Below, piece after piece: positions 38,327 to 50,490 of a DNA stretch of 64,000 nt. The notes under the pieces are model-generated. The model was given only the letters and a program-made list of their open reading frames with translations, did not search any database and had not been told where the DNA came from. The stretch is from contig JANPWX010000009.1 in the NCBI GenBank assembly GCA_024734555.1, positions 3,786,610 through 3,850,609 on the forward strand, read 5' to 3'. Source of the stretch: Trochalopteron elliotii. Its lineage: Eukaryota; Chordata; Aves; Passeriformes; Leiothrichidae. Within the stretch, counting starts at the first letter, position 1. Each line of letters opens with the position of its first letter. The position numbers and the translations under genes were made by a program.

Positions 38327-39055
38327 TGTCTTGATTTGGGAAGACAGGTATCTGCCAGGGAAAGGTGGAGTTTCCCTTGGAATGAAGAATGTAAACTGCC
38401 CCCCCCCCTTTCAAAATTATTATAAATTTGCAATTAGAGGCTTGCAGGCAAAGATTTGGGAATAGGAATAACAGTTCTTTACTAGGAATATTAAGAATAC
38501 AAATGCAGTGGTGCAAAAAAACACAACCAAACAGACCAAAATCCTAGAAACCCTGACCGAGTCAGAAATACAACCTGTCACCCTGTTGGTCAGGGTGTTG
38601 GAAGCAGTCCAAAGTAACCCCTCCTGGAGTGACAGATGTCATTCTTTTGGAGTAGAGATGGTCTTGTAGAAAGGGTCCAGTAATGGTGAGATGGGTCCGG
38701 TCTTTCTCTGGGAATCCAGTGGAAACACTATATGCCTTGTGTTCCTACATCTCAGTTTTTATCTAGGTAGGAATGGTTTGGCTCCCCCCACTGGGTGGAG
38801 CATCTCGCAATGGGATGATGTAATGTGTCATGTCATTGGTGAGCCTTAATGGCCCATTAACAGAAGATATCCCCCTGGAGGTCATGGAAGAGAGCTAAGG
38901 AACAGTTCCCCACCCAGTTTTAACAGCTGACCCATTATCAGAAGGCACCCACCCCCCTCCCCCTGGAGTTACAAGAAATAAAGAAAAACACGTCCCCAGC
39001 TGCTTTCAGCAGATGAAATAGAATACACTTTTTTTCGGTTACATAACCCAAGACA
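38327..39055 (-). mobile_element. solo LTR, avian endogenous retrovirus
   Basis: 729 bases bounded by TGTCTTG at the left and CAAGACA at the right, a perfect 7-base terminal inverted repeat with TG...CA ends. I recognise it as a passerine-type ERV LTR read on the minus strand. There, AGTAAAGAACTGTTATTCCT near 38475 resembles a polyadenylation signal followed by R/U5. A G-rich U5 follows (ten C bases on the + strand at 38399-38408). An AATAAA on the + strand near 38975 would suggest the opposite direction, so orientation is only moderately sure. No coding genes or second LTR are present, and I see no target-site duplication in the flanks (TAATAGCG and TGGTGGCA). Confidence 0.75.
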
Positions 39056-42000
39056 TGGTGGCATCAGGTGTTTCATGGGCTTCCCTCTCAGAGTTCTTGG
39101 GTTATGTATGGCTTTAGTCCTTGGCAGGAATTTTACCTAATAAATCCCCTTTAGTACAGTCTGCTTTTGGATCCCCTACTTTCATCCGTGAGCTATGATT
39201 TGCAGTTGCTACTACCTTTCCAAGGAAATGGTGTTCTGAACAGCTCCTAAGCTGAAAGTAAGGAAGCCTTACCTCGCTTCCAGAACACAGCTTAAACCCA
39301 TAGAATTTATAAGTGTTTGAAAATGTTGCATCTGTTTGGGCCCTGCTGTTGCCTTCTTACCTACATCTGCATTTGCCTGGGGCTCTGAAATGAGATGTTT
39401 GTGCTCCCACTCATCCTCCTGTTTTGGTTTTATTCAGGTGCTGTAGCACACATTTAATTTGGCCAGTCCTTGTTGTTATGGTAGTCACACTGGTCAACTT
39501 TAATTATTCTCAGACACCTGGATGTGTTGGAAAAACATCTTGAAGATGTCCTTCAAATGAGTTGACAGAATGATGAAAGGGAGCTGCAAAGGGGCAACTG
39601 AGGCAGTATGGGGAAGGTGGCTTGGCTATTTATCGTAATTATTATGAATGAAGAGAAGGAAGGACAAAATGAAAAAGGTTACGTCCTGTAAAATTTGAAA
39701 ATGTAACCAGTTATTTTGGTCTTTATTAGAATAATTCCTGTTCCTATTAAGGATTTACAGGTTCACATAAAGGAGCCTTAAAGAGACCAGGGAATAATTA
39801 TATTTTTGTATCTTAACGTACAAAAATGCATTGTTTTCTCCTGGAATTCTGGATGTAGAGACTACCAAATAATGGTTACAATGACCAGGGCCACTCAAAA
39901 TTGCACTGTACGATACAGTTGTTGAGGAAGATCTGAAAGCCTTATTTTTGTTGATGGATGAATTACTCAGATTACTGGGAAAAATGGCTGGAGGCTTTTT
40001 ATAGCATTGAAGACCTGTCATTAATTAACTAGGCAGTTTATTCCAGCCACAAGGACTGCAGACAATGGTTAAATTGCATATAAGCATTTTAACGTTGCAT
40101 GCTGCATAATTGAGCAGCAGCATTAAAATGCAGAAAGAGGACAGGGGAAGGAGACTTCAGTTGTCTTTCAAGATAAATCCATTTGTTACATAAAACAAAC
40201 ATATAAAACGCATCACAGCTTAACTGTCTGATATTTTGGACTGTTTTTAGAAGCATTTCAAACCTTTGTGGCCAACCTGCTATTAAAATTAATGATTTCT
40301 GCTTACTTGTGCTAAGGGGTCTGTAAATATTTGCTAAGCTATTTCAGCCTTTTGTAAACAAAACATGTGAGGGGGATTATATAAACTTAAAATGTTTAAA
40401 TATTTTTGCAGAGACTTTGCATTCTTGTTTTATATATTTATACATGCTGGAAGTCAGTAACACTTTGTTTGTGCTCTTTGCTTGGTGAATTTGATTTTTA
40501 TGACGGTACATAATAGTGACAGATTTTGTGGGAAAAGTAATGTGAATTTTGAGTGCTATTTTGCCTTTCTTTCTCCCATTTCCTTTTGTTACCTTGTTTT
40601 CAAGCTGTATTGTGCTGCTATTTCCTAAATAATAGATATCTCTTTTTTTTCCTCCCCTCTTTTTCTGATATCAGTGTATAGTTGTATTAGCATTGTTTTT
40701 CCTTTGCCTTTTTGTCTCAAGTAGGTCTTTATGCATCATTCTGCTGAGAATACAGCTTCCAAAAAGAAGGAAGGAGAAAACTTAGCTTGGTGCACTGTGT
40801 CATTTCTTGGTTGCGCTTTTCTTTTTTCACTAGCAATGCACAGCTAGACTGCAGATTTTTGTGCTCAGATGAGGACTTTTTAGGCTTTGCCTTGAGTTTT
40901 GGGGAGGGTAGGCAACAAGGATATTCTGCTTGGAGCCTCTAGGGCTCATCAACGGATTCAGGAGCTATGGCATCTATCTGTGGTTTTATTCCAGACAAAT
41001 TTTTCCTGCCAGAAAGCCTAGTCTGTACTGCACAGTTACTGAGCGGGTAATTGGAGGAACAGAGCAATAAGGTGATACTTCAATGTGCTTTCTTCTTCCC
41101 ACTCGCTTCATCTGTGCCTTGCCTAATCTTTCCCTGGATGCTCTTCATCCAGCCTGCAGAGGCAAGGCACTGAGAGAGCTAACGAGATGGTGCCATTTGT
41201 TCTAGTCATGAGAGCTGTAACATGGGGGTTGTTTATGGGCTGACGGCATCATGGCTCATTTTCTCAGTAGCTCCTGCAGTGCCTCTTGTCGAGGCTGTTT
41301 CAGATCAGTCTTGCACAGAAATTTTTCTCTTAATGACTCTGTCTGAAAGGAATAATACAACTGTTTTAATGTTTTGCCTGTCCTTGTAGACAGGGTATTT
41401 GATGTTTGTTAGTGCAAAAAGCAAATGCCTGAATGGATTTCTACATCTCTTTGGAAGCATGGTGTACTAGGATGTACAGATCAGCCTCAACAGTGTACCT
41501 TGTAGCTCTTTCCCTATGACTCTCCGGTCACAATACTGCTATTTTAGTTGACTGGAATCTGAAGTTTAAATGCTGCACATTCTACCATGTCTTCTCCTGC
41601 CTCAGGAAAGAAGGATGTTGATGGCAGTGACAAGGCAGAGATGGAGGGAGAGATGAAAACTTGTGCTATTCAGTCAATGTGTCCACTTAGCATTTTTATA
41701 CCCGGTGCTGTTTTACATTTTTGAAGCATCAATATTTGAGTCAGCAAAGTAAAGATGAGTGCAAATAGAAACAAGACCAGTCTCTGTGTGGGAGGTGTCA
41801 GGAAGAAAGAAGTCGTTTGCCTCTCCTCTCACCTTGCTGGCACTTGTACAGAAAGATTTTGCTTATATAGCCTGAAGTCTTTAGTTCTCTGAGACAGGGA
41901 GTGTTTACTTGAACTTGTGGTTTTGAAAAGCTCTGTGCTATGCTTCAGCCCTGGGGCAGATAGTAAGAATGAGGTTTTGAAGTGCACCTCTGCAAGGGAG

Positions 42001-45000
42001 CAGCATGCACTTATGCTGTGTTTTAGGCAGTCTAGGGAAAAAATTGAACCTTCTGCAGGAAGGTACTCTCTAAGGAGAAGTCATTTGTAGGGTAGAAAAA
42101 TTTGTTTGTTCAGATCTTGAACTGGTCAGGAGAAGGCATGTGAGTGGAAGTGTAATTCTTACTGAGGGAAAACTCTCCAAACTGTGAAGGTTTTACAGCA
42201 TTTTTCAGGAAGAGTCCATTATTCCACTGCCAAAACCACTTGGCTGAGAATACTTTGGCCCCAGGATCCCTTTGGTTCATCTAGAGCTTTTCAGTTCAAA
42301 AGAAATGTAGCTGCCAGTGTGATTGATTTGAACTTTATCATCACTAGTACTTAATCCATCAATTTTTTGGAAGTTTAGTAAGAAGACTAGGAGCCAAATG
42401 GGGTCTTGAACTTCAGTCAGATGTCTTCAAGCCTGTGAATAGTCTGAAATCTTGGTGCAGAAAACGGGATTAGAGTGATTGAATCTCGACGAGGATATTT
42501 GTGGATTTCTGCACTAGGTTTTGTCTGGGAAAGCAAGGCCAAGTTTCATAGTAAATGGGAGAGGAAAGGTGATATTTTTGGAAAGTGATATCACGTAGTC
42601 TTTCCATTGATTTGACAAAAAGAGATAGTATACCAAAGGAAAGCAGGAACAATATCTCTTTATTCTCCAAAACCTTTCCCATCAATGTTTCATCCTGCAT
42701 CGGTTGAACTTGAGCTCTCTGTTCTTTGTCCAGGAGCCAGTTTTTTGACAGTGTTCAGATGTTAAGGGATTGTTGGCAAACTGAAAGGGAATTAATCCTT
42801 CCTTGCTTTTCTTGCTTTTTAAGAGAATAGTCATTCTTCTTCAGTGACTCCTTCAGTAACAGTTTATTACTCAGCCTGACTCCATGTTGACTCAGTTACA
42901 CTTGACCTCACCCATTCCATGTATTTCTTGACCACGCTGAGTTACTGCTCTCTGCCAGCACCCAAGACCTAGAATGAGAGGGCAGAAGTTGAGGGACTAA
43001 CTTCCATTAGTGTATAGCTTAACCCAGGCACTTCTTGATTCTATGTTATGAAATTCAAACCAGCAAGGACATATTACTTCTAAACTGCTTTGTATTGCAT
43101 TTTCACCAGTTGAGAGTGCTGTCCTTGTTTCTAAGTAATACTATTTTCAGTTAGGAAGAAAAACAAACCACAAAACCCCAGCAGAAACTTTCAGACTTCT
43201 GAAGCTCTGAATAAGATTTTAGCTTCAGCAGTCAACATATCTTTCAGGAAATAACTAAAACCTGATTTGGGAATAATGCAGGAGACTGCCAAGTGTATCA
43301 GTTGACTTCTTTTCCTGATTGAGTGGTTGTTGGTAAAACTAATTGCATTTTCCCACCAGATGTTGTTTTAGTTGCTGTGTGTAATTGCATATTTGTGAAG
43401 AATATGTGTTTTCAGAGACAGACTTTCCTGGCAGTTTTGTGGGGAATCAGAAAACAACATTGCTGGAAAAATATTCCAGAGTACATCTACTGTGGGAGTT
43501 CAGTGGTTTGGGCTTGGAGTCCTGTCCAAGTTAATTGCCACAGAAGATGTTCTGTAGAAGGTGTTCAGCTGTTGGCCTTTTATTCTTTTTTTCATGCTGC
43601 TTCAAATGTGATTTTTTCCCATTTTAAGTAAATTGAGGCATATCATACAGTGAACACTATATAGGAGGACAACTCTTCACTTAAAAATCTAATTGCTATA
43701 GGATGCTTTCTTGAAAAATGTCTTGAGAGTCAAGAAGGAATATAGAAAATAGAAATGTGTGTGCCTGGAATACACAAGTCAGAATTAGTTCAGGTGTAAT
43801 TACAAGAATGTATAATAATCAGTCTTTCTGTAATTTGCCAGAATGCTTTCATATAACATTTCATATAATACCTTTGCCTGGACAATTGCTTCTATCCCAT
43901 CTCCAGAGCAGTTAATAGCTTGAGATCCTGGCTTTAAGACTACTTGTATTTTTGACTCCTGAAGTGGCATGCAAGACTGTATCTCATTTACAATCATTCA
44001 GCTCCATTATACTGTTTTAGAGAGAAATACGGCCAGTGCAGTTTGAATCCCCAGTTTTTAGTATTTCAGTATTTATTAAATGGATCTGTCACCAAGATCT
44101 CTGATGGATTTACTTCACCTTCTCATTTGATGGCTTTGTAATAGTTATCTAGGTCCTATGGACTTTGTAAAAGAGAGAATGAACAAGCCTGAAAGTAGGT
44201 GACTAAGCCAGTACTGCTTTTGAAAGTATCAATGGCCTTGAATGAGAATTTCACCACTATATGTATGTTTATATATGCAGTTAGCTATATATGTATAGCT
44301 GTACCAGCCATGTGTGGGGCTAGTAACTCCTCATGTCCAAAGGAAACAGAGAGTCTTCTAAGATTTTTGGACATAAAGGCAGTCAAGAAAAATCTAGTGC
44401 TTTCCCCCTGAGCTTGTATGTGATTTTTAGTGATGTCTCTTTTTGTTTCAGTTCAAGAAATCGTTTTACAGTGGCTGAATTTTTAATGGAAATAAAAAGT
44501 ATTCAGCAGGAGATTAGCTGTCTCCTTCACTCTGTTTTTCTTTATTTCTCTCTGTATTTTGAGGTAAAAAGAAGGAAAGCCAGAAAGATGACACTGAGAA
44601 AAAACAAACTTTCACTTTTTAGTGTATCCTAAGAGGAGTTTGCTGCACTGTCTCCTGCTTTGTGATGGAGAAACAGTAAACAATAAAAGCCCAAGGAATG
44701 CAAAATGCTAATACTACATCAAAATGGACTGCAGAATTCTGTAGTTAAGCCTTGGTAAGACTGACATTCTTTTGTTAGGCTAATGAATGAAAATAATTAA
44801 AGGCAGCAATTTTCCCTGCACTTCCTCTGTTACTAAGCCTACCTGCATAAATAGAAGGTTGATCCATCATTCTGTATATTTATCACTTTAGAGTTCAGTT
44901 AATTTTGAATCTGCAAAATAGATTTATCTCTGATAGTATGATGGCAGTATGGTGACAACTGTGAAGGCTGTTCCTATCATAAATACTAACATTTGTCCAG

Positions 45001-45309
45001 GTGGCTAAATCAGAGCAAACAGAACTAACTCAGCTTCCTCGAATTGCTCAGCATCTTCTGACAGTGCAAACAGTTGACCTTATTAGTATTTTTGCAAAGT
45101 GTAGTTTCTGAGGTGCCTAGTTCTTCTTGTGGGGAAAGATGGGGGAGAACACTGAAGAAGAAAGCATAAAGATAGGTCTGAATTTTGAGAAAGTGAAGGT
45201 CAGTGAAGCAGTACATAGGAGGAGGCAACTGCAAATGCAGAGCTGTGCAGGGCAAGTTGCTAAGTGGCAGCATTGATACAGCCTGCTACAATGGCACCAA
45301 GGTTCAGCA

Positions 45310-45331
45310 GGTGTGTGTGCCACACACACAC
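45310..45331. repeat. TG/CA inverted microsatellite
   Basis: GTGTGTGTGCC is followed at once by ACACACACACA, so a short TG repeat meets a CA repeat and the two could pair as a hairpin. Confidence 0.75.
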
Positions 45332-45405
45332 AAAGGCAGAGAGTAAAGCAAAATACTGAAAGGACAAGGTTTGCTAGGTGGGTAGGAAGAGGAATCCTTC
45401 AGACT

Positions 45406-45441
45406 TTGGAAGTACAACCCTGGAGGGTTGTACTCTTCCAA
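45406..45441. repeat. near-perfect palindrome (hairpin)
   Basis: The left arm is TTGGAAGTACAACCCT at 45406-45421. After two G bases, the right arm is AGGGTTGTACTCTTCCAA. The arms pair over 16 base pairs with a two-base bulge, and the loop is only two bases. No terminator or RNA-gene context applies in a vertebrate intron, so I list it as a structural inverted repeat. Confidence 0.85.
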
Positions 45442-45919
45442 AAACCAAACTCTGCTACCTGTCCTGTGGGAAAAGGAAGATCTGTAACTTGAGAAATTGC
45501 TCAGTGGAGTTACTGACAGTTTAGCCCCATCTTAGGGAAGATTAGAGCACTTAAGATTTCATGACAGATTACATTAATTTTCAGAATGTTTCAGTATGTC
45601 TAGGAATTTGGATGCAATCTGTTCATGCACCTTGCATAGTCCTACAAGGTGAGTTCTGTCTGTATGCGAAAATTTGGGGTTTTAAGAATCAGATTGTACT
45701 AGGATGGAGTTTGCTAGATTCATTTTCAATGCTGTTTTAGTTAATGGAGTCTGTGAGTTGTTTTGCGTTCGTGAGTTGTCAGATGCATGTTCTTTGTAAA
45801 AAGTCAGAGAGAATCTGTTAAAAATCTTGAACCAGCAGGACTAAACCAGACACATATTCCTTTTTTAGCGTTCCAGCGTCACAGTACTGGAATATCTCAC
45901 TTTAAAAGTGCTACCCTAA

Positions 45920-46680
45920 AGTAGCCTCCAATGGCTTTGTATTTCTTCCAGCAGCTATAACAAATCTGGCTTCTAATGCTTCAACTTCAGCTTCAGTCAA
46001 AGGTTCGGTTGTTTCCCTGGCACAGAATGACAGCCCTTGTTCTGAGAATGTATTGATTAGATTTCCTGGGAGTTTTGTTTAACCAGCAACATTAGAAACC
46101 TTCAGTGTTAGTACTAAATGTCATGAAGAGAGGCATCTTGTTTTATCGATATCTTTCTTTAACTGTATTGACTGTTCAGTTTGTACAACCAAAACCTGGA
46201 ATTGGAAATAAGTCTGCCTTCTATTCCTCCTATGTATTCCAATTATCATAAAGCTTGAGCATTCTTGCTGTTGATGAGTTCACTTTACTTACATTAAACC
46301 AAATTAAATAGCAACAAAATGTGTTATGTGCAAGAAAAGCACCACTGTTAGAAAATAATACTTTTACAAAATAGTGGGCTTCCTGAGCTGGACTTTCAAT
46401 GTACCAGGTCTTTGATCACTCCATTGTAGCTTTGTGGATCTCTGTGCTGCCAAACCACTTTCTGCTGGTCCTGTGTCTGGTCCAGAGCATTGCTGCATCA
46501 CAGCAGATCTTACAAGAACTGTGAAGTTCAGCACAACGCATCCGTATGTAGTAAAGCCACCCAGCTCATCCAAGCTCTTCCTCTTGAGCTGAATATTTAG
46601 CTTCTTGACTGTTGTAATATTCATCTCTTCATAAGAGGAATACTTCAGAGCAAAGTACTCCATCTTCTGCTTACCATATG
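45920..46680 (-). other. possible decayed coding stretch, unidentified
   Basis: On the minus strand an open stretch before 46364 reads K-T-Y-G-K-Q-K-M-E-Y-F-A-L-K-Y-S-S-Y-E-E-M-N and later L-K-R-K-S-L-D-E-L-G-G. Toward its end a different frame becomes protein-like (I-E-S-P-A-Q-E-A-H-Y-F-V-K-V-L-F). Further on, near 46010-45925, another reads T-E-A-E-V-E-A-L-E-A-R-F. Changes of frame and stops would fit an old retrocopy, but I do not recognise the parent gene. Open frames of this length also arise by chance in this AT-rich window, so support is weak. Confidence 0.25.
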
Positions 46681-48944
46681 TCTTTTAGAAATTTCAGACT
46701 GTTAGTTGAAGTGTCTTTGATATCTTGGGCATTTAAGGGGGTTGCAATCTTGAATGCTAAGTTTCATGGATGATAGTTCAAAAGTCTTTAGTTGAAAAAC
46801 TTATTAATTTACCGAAACTAGGTTGTGAAATTCATCTCAAGTTAGCACATAGATTAAAGAGGTCAGCACATTCCAGAGAAGGGCCTTTTTCAGGTATTCA
46901 GATTTGTTATAGCAGATAGGAATCACCCCAAGCTTGGGTTTCATGGAGAACTAAGACACTTGTTTCAGAACTGAACCCACCTTTCAACTCTTGGTACCCT
47001 TGGAAAACTGTGTGTGTTATCCCAATGCTGTTCATCACAATTTCCCCTTCAAAGCACACGACAACTGGGAACTACAGGAGCCCTGCATTTGGGTGACTTT
47101 TAATCAGCTACAGCCTCACTGTAGTGTAGGCTTAGTCATGTTTGATATTTTGTAAAGACATACTGTATTTATGTTGTGGTACTGACGCACACTTGGAATG
47201 TATGGGGTGATTTCAGGTATTTGGTTATCAGATTTTCTATATTCTGCAAATGCAGTTCTGCAAGTGGTAATACATGTAAGATCAGTTGTAATAATAAGCA
47301 ATATGAAAGGAGAGGAGATGAGTCAAGAGAAGAACAGAACAAGGGACCAAAGAACCACTTCAAAATAAGTACTTGGGGTTTTTTTTAATTACTGTTATTA
47401 TCACTTAGTTTATGTGTTCAAGGGTTAACAAACCACTATAACTTGTTCCCTTTCTCCAACATTCTGTCTGACCTCCTAGATCTGCAAACACCAAAAAAAT
47501 AAAATTAAAAAAAAAGGTATCTAAAATGTAACTTCTTAATTTCTCTGCTAGATCCTTTAGGGATATCCTGTGGCTCAACCTTTTGTCTGAAGGTCAAGAG
47601 AGTTTTATTCATCTGACATAAGTAGCTTGAGCGTGGCATTTATAACCTGAGTAATGTTATGGATGATAACACCATTAGACATTTTTACAGCTTCAGCAGG
47701 AGTTCAGCCAGCAGGACTATCAGGCTGATAAATGCTTTCATCTTAAAGGTTGTATTGCTACAATAACCCTGAAACTTAGAGGTGCTCCTTGAAACCTACA
47801 GCCTGGCTGAAGAGATGAAGTGTGCCCTCTGATATTTCTAGGTTGCTAAAGAGCTCTCCCAAGTTCCAGTGCAAGAATTAAGATGCTGGCATGCAGCTGT
47901 TCTGAATTGGAAATTACTGAGTACTTCATAATTTTAAATTATTTGGGGGCAGTGCTACTCAAAAGAATTAGCTTTAGATTGAGATGAGACTGAACTGTTG
48001 AGTGGTGAGTCCAAAGTTTTATTCCTACCCAATTATAAAACATTTCTGCAGGGTTTTAGGAGGCAGACTCTTGTACTGCTGTTTTCAGAAATGATAGAGG
48101 TTCACCTCTTCTGTTAAAAGTTATAGAACTTTTAGGGGACTAGTTCAAAACTAGTTTATAGTAGACTGTTGAGAATGGTGTGAGAAGCTAGCAGTGACAA
48201 CTGGTAGGATTTTGCCTTTGTAGAAGTTTGTTTTGTTGAGATCAGAAAGAGAGAGGCTGTGTTTTGAAAGTGAATAGTGAAGGTGGCTGTGCACTGATCA
48301 TGCATGTGAAAACAGTGGAAATAATGAACAGTGTGAAAGGAGATGTCATGATACAAGGGGAAAAAGAATATCATAAGGGATCACAAGTGAGGATAGTGTG
48401 ATGAACAAAGGTTGAGTTCTTGCTTTTACATCTAAGAATAGTATTCTAAGGTTTTAGCAAACTTCAGCTGCTGTTTTAACCCAGCAACTATTTAGCACAA
48501 AAATATTTGTAACCTGTAATGATTACAGTTAAGGCAACCAGATACTGTTTTTTTTCAATATTTTTGATAATGGGAAATAACTCCATTGTTTTTCTTAAGA
48601 TCTTAATGACTTTATGGGAGTTCTGTGAAATTGCCATTCTAGTTTACAACCTTCATTATGTTGATCATAAAAAGAATTCTAGTTTGGTGGAAGTTTTTGG
48701 GTTTTTTCTACTGAGACTTAACAGGCCACACTTCCTTTCTGAAACTTTCAAAAATGCAATAATGGCAATTGCTTCCTTGAGGACTAGTATTGTATAAGTC
48801 TGATGCAATACACACATTGAATGCTGACACAGCCTCTCAGTGGGAAGATAGAAAAGAAGACCTCTGACAGCAGAGATCACCAGGGGTGATTGCAGGCTTT
48901 GAACCACAACTGTACATGGAGATCCTAAGTAGGCTATGATTCTT

Positions 48945-49082
48945 CAGCTTGGGGAAGAGATGACTAGAGAATTAGATAATAGAGGTCTGTAAAATTGTGA
49001 CCAATGTTAAGAATGTAAGTAGGGAACAATTATTCGTGTTTCTTTCAGTGTAAAGGGCTAAAGGTTGCCAGATGAAATTGTT
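48945..49082 (+). mobile_element. old CR1 LINE fragment
   Basis: The text resembles the ancient amniote CR1 3' region: TTCAGCTTGGGGAAGAGATG, AATAGAGGTCTGTAAAATTG, TGACCAATGTTAAGAATGTA, AGTAGGGAACAATTATTC, and GCCAGATGAAATTGTTAAT. The family reads in the same order (GATAGAGGTCTATAAAATCATGA and then AGATGAAATTAATAG). It is much more diverged than the copies at 11720 and 56397. Confidence 0.6.
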
Positions 49083-50309
49083 AATTATCAGAGAAGAGGG
49101 ATTGGGGTTTTTTTGTTGAAAGCTACAGGTGTGTGCAGGGGAGATGTCTGCTCAGTGCATCCTGTTCTTTTACTCTTCTCCAAACGCTTGACCACTCTTA
49201 AAGATAAGATACAAGGCTAGGTGAATTTCTGATCTGGGCATATAATTGTTAGAACCTTAAATTTACAAGTACTGGAAATAGGTGGTAGACAGAAGAGCAA
49301 GTGTAAGATTTGACCTTCCTTTTAGCTTCATTTTTAATGCTGGCTAGTTTTCAAGTTGATGGGTGCTTTTAAACTTGCTTTAAAGTGTATTTGCCTCATA
49401 TAGAATTATGTGATAGCAGCAACAGCCTTGGCTAATGCATTTATTGCTTTAGGATTTATTAGTCCTTATTTCCTGAATTTTTTCCTAAAATTAATCAAAT
49501 ATACATGATCTTAACTTTCTTGAATCCTCAAGAAGAATTTATTAAAAAAGAAATTGCAGGTCCCAGTCGGTCTGACTTTGATCTGTGTGATTGGCTTTGG
49601 AGTTGTTGAAGGGCAAGAAAAAACTTGGATTATCCATTTTGTGTTTGAAATGGTGGGTGGTCTTCTCATCTCTTCCTGGGTGTGCAGCATATTGCCTTCC
49701 CCTTGGCCTGTGATAATCTGCTTCCAGCCGACTGTTCATATTGCTTTTGCCTCTTTTATTTTATTTTTTTTTAAGGCATTCTCCCATCTTCTCTAGCTCA
49801 TCAACCGAATAACCTGTCCTCCTCTATTTAGCTTTCTATTTCTCATAAGCCATTTGAAATCTCTGCTAGGACCTCAGTTTTGTCAGCTGTGTCTTTTGAT
49901 ATTGTTATGACTGATGCACACCTCAGTTTCTAGCACCAGGTTTAGGAGTTTTTGTATTATCCAAGAATACTGAAGAATCTGTGGTAGCCTTTCTCCCAGC
50001 TCACTTTAATTGCAGTAATGATCAAGTTCAAATAAAGTGTAATGTCTCATATTAAAGTGAAAGAAATGCATTCACCATGAAACATTACTTGCTCACAGAT
50101 TTTACAAACTTATCTGTGGGCTCTGCTGCTTTAACTTCATTCTTTATGTTCATCTTTAAATGCAGTATCTTATTCTGGCACCTTTTCACATCCATGACTG
50201 CTTTGCTGTCAATTAATTTCCAATGTAGCTAGTTAATTAGAAGATGCATTTGAAGGAGGACGCCGTGGCTGACATTTGGTGGGACTGAGGGCTGTTGTGC
50301 TATTTTCAG

Positions 50310-50490
50310 GTGTTGTTTGGCACTGCTGATGGACAGGTTATCGTCATGGACTGCCATGGCCGAATGCTGGCCCACGTGCTCCTTCACGAGTCAGATGGCA
50401 TCCTCAACATGTCCTGGAACTACCCCAGCTTCCTGGTGGAGGACAGCAGCGAGAGCGACACGGACTCCGACGACTATTCCCCACCACAGG
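50310..50490 (+). CDS. TULP4: TULP4 coding exon, WD40 region and acidic serine stretch
   Basis: 181 bases, starting in phase 0 and leaving one base (G) for the next exon. The product opens V-L-F-G-T-A-D-G-Q-V-I-V-M-D-C-H-G-R-M-L, a typical WD40 blade. It passes through M-S-W-N-Y-P and ends in the acidic stretch E-D-S-S-E-S-D-T-D-S-D-D-Y-S-P-P-Q. That stretch looks like an exposed loop with casein-kinase-2-type sites. The acceptor is CTATTTTCAG and the donor GTAGGA. The exon is clearly richer in GC and CpG than its flanks. Two long open frames that run past the donor are artefacts: one is this frame read into the intron, the other is a shifted shadow. Confidence 0.95.

Larger units (their letters stand above)
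33586..50309 (+). other. TULP4: TULP4 intron, 16.7 kb
   Basis: It runs from donor GTAATG to acceptor CTATTTTCAG. It contains an old SINE relic, a solo LTR, a palindrome, a short CA/TG repeat and an old CR1 fragment, each listed separately. Between 39056 and 45405, and from 45450 to 48940, I recognise no repeat family. A possible decayed coding stretch on the minus strand near 45.9-46.7 kb is listed separately. Confidence 0.9.

Noticed and set aside
48126..48150. ACTAGTTCAAAACTAGT mini-hairpin
   Set aside because: A seven-base stem is common by chance in 64 kb and is not comparable with the palindrome at 45406.
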